Assembly (NCBI GenBank): GCA_004123355.1
Contig: SCHM01000008.1
Coordinates: forward strand, 553,501 to 617,500
Direction: 5' to 3'
DNA length: 64,000 nt
From: Amphirosellinia nigrospora
Lineage: Eukaryota > Ascomycota > Sordariomycetes > Xylariales > Xylariaceae
A model generated the notes under the pieces. The model was not told where the DNA came from, ran no database searches, and was given only the letters and a program-made list of their open reading frames with translations. Made by a program: the position numbers and the translations under genes. This document shows, piece by piece, positions 51,437 through 61,400 of this stretch (its first letter is position 1; each line of letters starts with the position of its first letter).

Positions 51437-52468
51437 TCCTTGGCGACCTCATGAAGTCGCTTTTTATTCCCGACTGGATATGTTTACAAGATGCACATAT
51501 GATTAATCCCCGAATTACGTGATATGCGAGACGCTCCTTTTCCATTTTAGCTGGTAGCATGGCATGAATGGTTTGGGATGGAATTGCTTAAGGCAAATTG
51601 TGAATTTTGTTTAATATTTTGTTTTTGGTAATGGATGTTTAGCTGTCTGCTTACTTGCCGACCCTACCCTAGGAGAACTGTACTGGAGGGCTTATTCTGG
51701 GCAATAGTATACCTATCTTATTAGCAGTATTTAGTATATTGCTGCTTGCTTGCGTCATTATGTCTTGGTGCCGTCTTATGCTTGATGTGCCAATTTAGTC
51801 GACTAAATACCTTTGAATTTAGAAACGATCATCTACTCTACTGATCGGTGTGTTCTTGAGATCTGTGATCTTCATCTGAGTCTTAGGAATACTAGATGGA
51901 AACTAGCCCCCGATGGGTTGACTGCACGAGTCAGCTAGTCTAAGAACAGGTATTTATTGATTCACCCACTGCCATCCTATTTCATCGGAAGGTTGAATGA
52001 TTTTTAATCCTCGAAAATGGTCTATAGAAGGTTAAGGTTAAGAACGTACGACTTGAGATTTGAGTGCAACGTTGCTGGAAAATTCACTGTGCACACTGTG
52101 TTTATAGTGTTTATAGTTTGGCAGCAAGGGCGGGAGCAACCTAATAGGTAAACTTGGTACAGTATCAAGGTCGTATACGCACTATATTTTCTTGGGGTAA
52201 CCTGACCTCTGCCGACGGTAAGCTAGACCCGGTAACACCCAGCTCAGCTCAGCCCAGCCCAGCCCAGCCAACACATCATCATCCACTTCAATAAGTTCTA
52301 CGATTATAGACGTACGCATGAATGATCTTATGAGCTTTTCTACACCAAATCCCGGCATACTCCCCCGACATACATAGCCCCTGGACCAATCAGTGACCAA
52401 GCACAGAGCGATCGAAGTACTGGCCCGGCACGTCGTCTCATTGATGGCTGCCCGGTTAGGAGGTCACT
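51437..52468. other. Intergenic, no supported gene
   Basis: AT-rich 3' region of the GH3 gene and promoter of the Cdc1-like gene. It includes the CAGCY repeat at 52240-52269. No domain found. Confidence 0.6.
52240..52269. repeat. CAGCT/CAGCC pentanucleotide repeat
   Basis: About six tandem CAGCY units, ~200 bp before the Cdc1-like ATG; it may sit in that promoter or leader. Confidence 0.75.
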
Positions 52469-54782
52469 ATGGCGCGGCCGTCATATAGGACCTACGGGTC
52501 TACCACCTACGCGCCTGGCTCCCACGACCCCGGTGCCTCCATATGGGACGAGATCACCGCCGCCGCGAGGAACATGGCACGACGCATGTGGACATACGGC
52601 AACAGCCGCGGCCGCCACTCGGCCTGGATCCTCGCCGTCAAGGGAGGGCATCAGCTGAGGCGCAACATGGTGCGCCGCCGTCTCTTCAGCTTCCCGCACC
52701 TGTTGGTTGCGCTCTGGGTAGTCCTCATGCTCTGGGGTGAGCGGTGGATTTTTGCTAGCAAGGTGAATCGTTGCGACTGGGACCATTGGGAAGATTGGGT
52801 AAGTTGGTTTCTCAACCCTTCACCTCCTGATCTCTATCTCGCCGTGCACAAAGAGGAAGGCAGAGCAAGGGAGTTATGATGACGACGATGACGGTGATGG
52901 TGATGGTAGTGATGATGGGGTTATGGTGGATTTTAGCTAATGGTGTCTTGACGACAGCCTCCCGGCGCAACACCGCACCGGCTCGTCTTCGTCGCCGATC
53001 CCCAAATCATCGATCCACACTCATACCCGGGCCGTCCGTGGCCACTCAACCCTTTAACTATGCGCATTACCGACAATTACATGAGACGATCATATATACA
53101 GGTGCAGAAGATTTTACATCCAGACACGATCATGTTCCTGGGTGATTTGTTTGACGGCGGAAGGAGTGGAAGACGGCACATGGAAACTTCGACGATCCAG
53201 AGTGGATTGAGAGTCACCGACCCGCCGACGAAAAGAAGCACGTGAAGCAGTGGAATAAAAAATACGGTGAGAAGTATTGGCTAAAAGAGTACGCCAGGTT
53301 TGGCCGGATATTCATCGATAATTGGATATGGGGAGACACCACCCCTTCACCTTTGCAGCGCGGCCGTAAGCTTATCCCGAGCTTACCTGGAAATCATGAT
53401 CTAGGCTTTGGGGCCGGAGTCAAGCTGCCAGTGCGGCATCGATTTAATGCATATTTTGGGGAAACGAACAGAGTTGATGTCATCGGTAACCATACATTTG
53501 TTTCCGTCGACACCCTTTCCCTCAGCGCCGGCACGTCTGAAATAAAAGACCAAGTCGATTTGCGCAGTATATATCAACCAATCAATGACTTCTTAGATGG
53601 GGTTCAGACGGAAAAACGTCGTGCTATACAAAAAGAATTGAGGTTCTGGAGAGGTGAGGTGGAAGAGGTCATTCTCCAACATAAAGTAGAGGAACTTGAC
53701 GACGCCGACTATAGCGATCTACCTACAATTGACCCGGGCGAGGGGCCCCAGACTTTCCCACTATTCTCTTAACACATGTGCCGTTATATCGCGAACCCGG
53801 GACACCATGCGGACCGATGCGCGAACACTGGCCACCCAGCAAACCTCCTAAAGGGGAGGCTGGCCCAGTGATTCCAGATCACCGAAATGCCATCAGCGTC
53901 TCGGCTGGATTTCAATATCAAAATGTCCTCAACAACGAGGATTCAATCAAGCTGATCAAGAGCATCGGCAACATCATACACGTCTTTTCAGGCGACGATC
54001 ACGACTACTGTGAACTCGTCCACCCACCAGAGAAGGAAAACGTCCGAGAGATCACTGTCAAAAGTTTCAGCATGGCTATGGCGTGCCGACGCCAGGCTTT
54101 CAGATGGTGTCCTTATACAACCCCATCGACGAGCAGGGGAAGCCGACCCTCTCGCCCCCAGATCGCACAATGCAGACACATCTATGTCTACTTCCCAACC
54201 AACTCTCCATGTACCTCACCTACGCCATCCTAGGGGTTGTGAGCGTTCTAGTACTTGTCGCGAGAGCATTCTTCGTGCCAATCCTCAAAATCCGGCCCTT
54301 CGCTCTTGAACCAGTCCACGCCCCCATCGGCCGTGCTACCCGTGTTCAAAGCTAAAACTGACGCAGACGACGAGGACGAGTTATTCAACCGCGATTCGGC
54401 GTCTTACTCCACCACCTCGACATCTAATCTGCCATCCGCCCGGTTCTCATCTACGCGGACGAGGGGCCACTCGCTCTCGCAAGGGCGGAACGGTAACGGC
54501 ACCACCACCACTACCACCTTGCCATACAACACCCCGCGGAAGAGCACCAGCAAAGCCGGACAAGGGGGTAAATGGGGCTGGGCACAGACTCGCGGCCCCA
54601 GGATCCAGATCCGCCACGACGCGTACCTCGACGGGAAGATGCGCGGAGGAGACCCCTGGCGCCCCGCCTCGGCGCGACATCGTACCGCCTTCTCCGTCGT
54701 CCTCGAGGAGATATGGACGACGTGTTGGCGCGTCGCGTGGATGGTGCTGTTGTTTTACGGGTGGCTTACATGGCGGGGTTGA
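52469..54782 (+). CDS. Cdc1/Ted1/PGAP5-type ER metallophosphoesterase
   Basis: Members act in the ER/Golgi on ethanolamine-phosphate side chains of GPI anchors; yeast Cdc1 is linked to Mn2+. A membrane segment at ~77-90 (LLVALWVVLMLWG) follows a basic N-terminal tail. A 159-bp intron (52799-52957) contains a GATGRT microsatellite. Metal-site blocks come in family order: VFVADPQIID, FLGDLFDGG, LPGNHD (53388-53400 region) and FSGDDHDYC (53988-54010). C-terminal membrane segments are YLTYAILGVVSVLVLVARAF and VAWMVLLFYGWLTW, with a long Ser/Thr/Gly-rich insert between. Missing bases are inferred near 53163, 53758 and 54082, and one further frame change near 54340. The Cdc1/Ted1/PGAP5 paralogues cannot be separated here. 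Confidence 0.87.
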
Positions 54783-56690
54783 TTTATCTGGGTAGATTAC
54801 CTCTCTAGTTCGTGGGACGAGGGAAGAGGGGGAAAAAGAAAAGAGAAGGTGTGAGGTTGTTATATAGATACCTACATGCATGCAAAAGTACGTAATGGGT
54901 ACGGTACCTGAGGAGTCCAGTGACTTGGCTTAGTAGACTTGGTAGGCTTGTATTATTACTCCCGTGGGGGAGATTGGGGAGGGGTGAGGCTGCGGCTGGA
55001 TAGATGGGTGTGTGTGGTGGTGTAATTGTAGTGTTAGTTGGTAGGGTTTTGGTAGGGTTTTGGTAGACAATGGTAATTGGAATGGACTGGATGCTGTGTG
55101 AATGACCTTGAGAATGAAAGAGTACGTGAATGAGTGAGTAGGTGGGTGTGGAGGGGTCGAGATTAGCCATCTATCGATGGGTGGTGGTGTAAGTTGGTCG
55201 TCCGATGCGTTGGTTTATTACCCCCTTGCTTTTGTATTTGTCTCTGGCATGGTGATTTGCGTATCGTAGCATATACCGATTATACCTATTCCAGAAACAA
55301 GTATAGCAAGAGTATTATGGACGCGGGAAGGAATAAGCGGAAAGGAAGAAGGGGAATACGACGTTTGACGCGTAGAAGAAGAGCCCTATCCAGTCTAAGA
55401 ATGAGCTACACGAAGTGATGGAATAGCTTCATACCTAGATGGACGGATTGATGGTGTCGATAAATGATGATGAGGTGACGTGAGAAGGAAGTACTCGATA
55501 ATGGATATCCATACCTATCCATTAGGTATTTCCATATCACCTAGAATTAGAACCATGGGTTTGACGTCGATATAGGATGCTGCCAAAGTAAGGCTGCATG
55601 TTGACGAATTGTGTTTCCCTCCTAACTCGGTATCGGAATCCGCACTACTAGTTTTCTCGTGGGTGAATGACGAGTTTTGCGAGAATAGCCCATCGACCTA
55701 GGTAGATTTAGACTCGTAGATCAGACTAGGTGTAGCCATTGTTTGCTCTGCTCGTTCGTCTCGCTTATTTGCTGCCCTAAATTTCACGTTCTCTAGAGAT
55801 TGATGATCGCAGTAGTCTGGAGTATCAGCTTTCATAACAGGAGCAATACCATCGTCCATAAGATTCCTTCCCAACGGATAAATCAAGTCACATAACGCGA
55901 AAGGCAAAGACGTAAGGTTGGATATAATACAATAAGGTGATATTCAATCGTCGAATTTATCGACTAGATAGTAAACGAGACGGGATTCAAACCTACATCG
56001 TCTACCCAAGTCATGATACAGATATATAGATAGGACTTTCGTTCCCCCGTCGGAGAGGATGAACAGAGTAGATCAGGTCCAAACACCATGATAACCTAGC
56101 TTTATAAAGAACCAAAGCCCCCGTGCAGCCATATGTGTAGTCGATTGGGTAAATACTATACGGGCCTTCGACAGATATCCGAAATAAAATAAAAGGTACG
56201 CCGAGATGTGGACCCGAGACCACTTCGCATGAGAACCACCCCCCGAAAAAAAACCCAAACCTCAGAATGGAGATAATAACGCAAGCCTTTCACTTTCCTT
56301 TGGATGGGGGATATCCGAAACCCCCAAAAATCAACCGAGCCTGGTATCCTGTTGAATCATATCCGCCCCTTTGAACCCGAGTGTCCCCGAAATTTCAATG
56401 TTCAATGTTACTCCGACCCGTCCCAACTCCGGCGCTGATATAAGTGATGATAAGTATATTTCGTAAAAAAGGACAAGACATATGCCGGATTAAAGGTATA
56501 TCGGGTAATGATAGGCACGGGCCACGACGCGAATCATGGCCATATATGCAAGTTTGGGAAATGAAGAGACGACCTCAATAACTGAAATCGACATTGCTTA
56601 AACCCATCTCGCGGACTGCCTTATCTTCTTCCGATTCGCTATTTTCCGTGTGATTTTCCGTCGTTTGTATCGTTTGTATACTCGTATCAG
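54783..56690. other. Intergenic, convergent gene ends, no supported gene
   Basis: 1.9 kb between Cdc1-like and MFS stops. It contains two or three TGGTAGGGTTT units (55038-55066), a CCTAGGTAG near 55698 and short unrecognised frames. A T-loop-like segment near 55984-55998 was examined and rejected as a tRNA. Confidence 0.6.
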
Positions 56691-58458
56691 TTACTGTCGA
56701 ACCCGTTCTCGGGGCTCAAGTTCATGTTCCGCCGGTGGGATGCCACTCTCGGCGAACCCTTCGTCGCGTAGTTGTTGGAAACTCCAGCTCGGTTCGAAAC
56801 CCTTGCTCTTCCATGCGAGGTGTACCCGCTCATACATCTCATCGATCTGTTCCAGGCTGATCTTACTCGTTTCGAAGACCATACAATAGACAAAGATAGC
56901 GCCTAGGATACAAAACGCCCCCCAAAGAAAGAAGACCTTGGGTCCTAGAGAAGCATATCCAGTTCCCTCTTCGACTAAAAACGGTGTTCCGTAGGCGATG
57001 CCAAAATTAAGCAGCCAATTGGATGCTGTAGAGATGGACATGGACTTTGCTCGGACCTTGAGGGGTAAATTTCGGAAGTAACTACCCAGGCGACCGGACC
57101 CCAGGAAGCAGCATAGAAGAAGACGAAAAAGGAGAGGAAAACGATTAAAATTTTGGCAACCAATCCGTTCATGTTATGACTGGCAGTTGAGAAAATGGCG
57201 ATGATCAATTGAGAGATGGCCATCCCAATCGATCCAACTATTAAGAGCCTCCTACGGCCCCAGCTTTCCACGACGAATAAACCGGGAATCGTAGACGCGA
57301 CGTTAATGATGTTGAGTACTAGCGAGATCGTAAAAGGGTTCACAACGCCTGCACCCTCGAAGAACGTAGTTCCGTAATACATGATGAAGTTGATGCCAGT
57401 AAGCTGTTGAAGCATTTGAAGTCCACAACCAGTGAGAATTCGACGACCTAGATGCGGAGAGCCCGTAAAGACGTCACGATATGACGCGGTGCCGAGGGCA
57501 AGTTCGTACTGGTGGTTCGCTTCAATCTCTGCCAACTCCTCCTGAAGGGCCGGATGCGTAATATCGAGACGTCGAAGGCGACTGAGTGCTAGTCCAGCGG
57601 CATGTTTATCCCCACGCTTGATCAGATATCGCGGTGTTTCTGGTAAGATGAGAAGACCCAAACTGAGAACTACGGCCCAAGTGAGTTGGAGGGAGAAGGG
57701 AATCCGATACGCCGCAGATCCATTTAATTGATAGGTCAATTGGTTCACGACAGATGCGGCCAACAAACCAACCGTGATAGAGAACTGATATGCGCAGACC
57801 AATGTCCCACGAATCCATTTCGGAGCCATCTCAGACTGGTAGAGCGGAACTAGGACGGACACAGCGCCAACTCCTACACCCGCGAAAAACCTAGACATTT
57901 TATGTCAACACGAAAACACTCCCAAGGAGCACCCCAATCCATCCATCAACATACCTTCCAGCCAGTAATAACGGAAGAGCGTGAGCGGTTACTTGAAATA
58001 TGACACCGACGATGAATACTCCGATAGCCGCGATGATGGACAGTCGACGACCAATCCAATCTCCAAACGGGGCGGAAATCAAGGAACCGGCGAACGTTCC
58101 TGCGCTCAAGATAGCGACGGTGATGGATATCTGATCGGTCGAAGGCTGAGTTCTCCGTGGCTATCTCGATGTCCGGTGCTAAATTGGTCCCTAAACGATC
58201 TCATGGCCAAAATGCCATTGATTGTGCTATTGCGAGAAGACGAGTCAGCGCATGCGATGGCCATCAAGACACGTCCACGCCCACGCCCACGTCCACGGCC
58301 GGGTCGGGGCGCGCAACGGTCACGAAGTCGATGGATGCTCACCCAGTATCGTATCCGAACAGCACACCACCGGTGGCGACGAACAGGCCGACCATGATCG
58401 CCGGCGCAGAAGAGCCGGCGACATTGTCCGGTTTGTGCCAGCCCATGGCTATCGCCAT
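56691..58458 (-). CDS. MFS sugar (hexose) transporter
   Basis: Twelve-helix plasma-membrane sugar porter. The start MAIAMGWHKPDNVAG (58458) leads to GLFVATGGVLFGYDTG. Intron 1 (58342-58227, GTGAGC...ATAG) precedes TINGILAMRSFRDQF. One base is missing near 58148, then TDQISITVAILSAGTFAGS and GDWIGRRLSI follow. Intron 2 (57954-57892) joins LLLAGR to FFAGVGVGAVSVLVPLYQ. Family signatures: PETPRYLIKRG, GCGLQMLQQLTGINFIMYYG, ESWGRRRLLIVG and GPVAWVVTSEIYP. One C is missing near 57063 before LKVRAKSMSISTASNW, then FVYCMVFETSKISLEQIDE. The C-terminal tail is short and acidic. The Gln and Asn of QLTGINF fit glucose-type transporters; the substrate is otherwise open. It has convergent orientation to the Cdc1-like gene and is ~5 kb from the GH3 gene. 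Confidence 0.9.
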
Positions 58459-61400
58459 GGTGTTGGTGTTGAGACGTCAAGCCAGCGTATAGGACGCAAC
58501 GGTCGTCCGGGGGGCGCGATCGATGGGAAGGGGTTGTTGAGGTCGAAATTTGCGGGTTCTCGTCGACAGGTCGAGATAGAGTAGTGGGTATAATACGACG
58601 AAGGGGAGAGGTCTCGAGTTGCAGAGTGGAGAAAGCGACTGCGAGGAGAAGGCGGGAGAGGGCGGATTAGAAGGGCCTCTGCTTGTTGTGTGTGGTGTGT
58701 GGTCAGTCGGTCAGCAGCCAGGGCCGAGAGCCAAGGATCCGCCAGGATCAGCGACGCTACGCTCCGCTGGCCTCATGGCTGCTTAGCGTTGTTAGTAGGC
58801 TACTGTACTCTCAAGCCACTACCTACCTGCCTCACTACCTAGGTAGGTACCTGGCAGGACTACAGCGAGTTGTGGTGCAGTGTAGGTACCTCTTGTAGCA
58901 GCTAGGACAAGTAGCTGTACTGTATTATAACGCTTTGTACTGTGTTGTGCTGGGGCTGTCGGGGCTGCTGTAAGAGCAAGCCAAGGATAGCAGGGACGAG
59001 CCTTGATTGGTTGTTGGCGCGAAAGAGGGGCTTTTAAGCGAGTGACGCCTGAAAATAACGAAAATAACCTACAGAGAGCAGACAGGACTCTGGACAGGAA
59101 GCAGACTGCATAGTACAGTAGAATGATGCACGGTGATATACTGTGACAGGGGTATCCCCGGGGCAGAGCCTGGAGATTCTGGGGGAATCCCTTGATTGAC
59201 CTGACAAGGTGTTGGGAGGTGGGAGGCAGGCTTTGTGCAGAATGTTCCCCAGTCCAGCTAATATCTCATTGGCTACCGGCTGGACTTCGTGCAGTGTCTT
59301 GTGTGTAACCATCCATTTGGGACTAGCCTCTTCCATTCACGTCTAAAGCCACTTTAGACAACTCTCGGGCAGTATCGTACGCTACGGTACTGTACTATGT
59401 AAGTGTGTAGCATACTTGGGGCTGGGGCTTGGTAGAGCGTCGAGGTACATGCATGTACACTACCTATGGAACCTAACCTAACGCACACATGGCTATTGAC
59501 ATGTCGCAGTACGGTATGCGAAAGCTTGGCTGGCTGGGATTTGTACTAATAGCAGTCTAGCAGATATGGAAACCTGGTCGAAATGCCGTTGCTTCTTCTA
59601 GTCGATGTGCCCTTTCTTGCATAACGATCAGGGGGCGATCATGGGAAGAAATGGTAACCCCTCGTGGACGGGAATCATGGTGAGATACATACACACTAAC
59701 CTCGGCAATAGTTTCCTTTATTTTGTTCTGTCTTTTTTTTCCAATTTTGCAGTATTCGTACAAAATAAGTGCCACTTGGAATTCCACTTGACATCGTGCC
59801 GGCTAATATGTTGGCAGAGTGCAATTGTGGTAAGTATGCGTCTGCCATCGGCCTAGACTTCACTCCACGTGTGTGTGCTGTAGATGTCGATCGCCTAACT
59901 CTATAATTCGAAGCAAACAGCCCTTCGCGTCGCGCGCGTATTGACCGAGAGAAATCGGGACACATCCGCTCAGATCTGTCTAGCCGTTAGACTACTGTAC
60001 GGCAGTAGTATTTGGTAGGTTTAGTTGCTGCAGTAGCTGGGATCGAGGCACACCACACAGCTCGGGCAGGCCTCGGGCTGCTTATACTCCGGACATTAAT
60101 GCCATCGTATTATACACAGCTGAATGCTTACACTATGTAGGTATAGTGTTAGTCTGAAGGACTCGGCTCCACGTCCTCGTCCTCGTGCGACAAAGGAACC
60201 TTGGCGGTCGAGAAAACGCTGCTTGTTTTGGCCGACTTCCGACTAATGAGGCCAGAATATCGGGTACACGTGTATAGTTGATAGTATACTTATAAGTGAG
60301 TCCAGCTAGCGGTGTTAGACAAATTATCAAATACCCAATACCCCCGGCGCTTTACCATTGCTGCGTATTAGTAAGTCGGTATCGGTGAGAGCGAGTTCGG
60401 AGAATGCCTCGATGGCCTGAGCTACGGGATTCCCTAGTGTAGGTTGATTCCCACGTTTGAAAAAAGCCTGTGCACGACGTGGTAATATTAATAGAAGGCC
60501 AGAACCATGGATGAGGATGAATGGCAGTTGGACCAGTCAATCCCTTCCCGGCTAGGCAGTACGTAACGGTTTACCCTTAGCGTTTACTATGTAGGTAAGC
60601 GGTAGACTAGGCACATCTTAGCACCTCCAGTATTGCAATAGCATAGTTCCTAGCATAGTTCTCTGGACAACACCGTGGACCTGTTAGAGGTATTCTCACA
60701 ACTCGATGAAATATGTATAGTCCCGCCAGCCACGGCGTCGGCTGACTAACCACCAACCACCACAAGGAGACAGGAGAAGCATGGCTCGACCTGCAAGCGG
60801 CAGGCAAAGCGACAGCCATCCATGATGTTGTATGTTGTTCCTGTTGGTCGCTCGAATGTCCTGTCCAAGAAAGGTCGTGGGTATGCAGGCTATATGCATT
60901 GCATCGTACCTGTAGGGCGGCGCGGCTTCAGATGTTGTCACACCATCAGGGACGTTGCAAACGGCGTGCAGTGCGCAGACAACATGGGCCATGGGCCATG
61001 GGACATGGGGAAGCACAAGAGAGCCGACCAGGTACGAAATGAACTGACGACGCCGACGACGACGCCGCCATGTTGCTTTGAATACATCATTCTGTCTCAG
61101 CTGGGGTGTAACTTTACCAGGGAGTCGTCCAGCTGTCAGGGCACAGCATAGCATTTACATTGCACTCGATCACAGCTCGCTATACTGGGTATCTGCTGGG
61201 TAAGTAGAATAAACCCAGTCATCACAGCATAGTCATTTCGCCTAGGTTAGATTTGATGGCTTTGTGAAGCTACACTAGTGTATACACTACTGCCGCCAAC
61301 CAGGAGGGAGTCCTCCATGTACATTAGGCACCACGCCATGCCTCATAACCAACATAATACTGGGACACCTACATACCTAGCGCACTGTTCGTACAATTCG

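Noticed and set aside
55038-55066. TGGTAGGGTTT repeats resembling telomeric sequence
   Set aside because: Only two or three imperfect units, without tandem TTAGGG, inside a normal gene context.
55960-56040. T-loop-like GGTTTGAATCCC on the minus strand, possible tRNA
   Set aside because: No D-arm, no anticodon stem and no pairing acceptor stem could be built around it.
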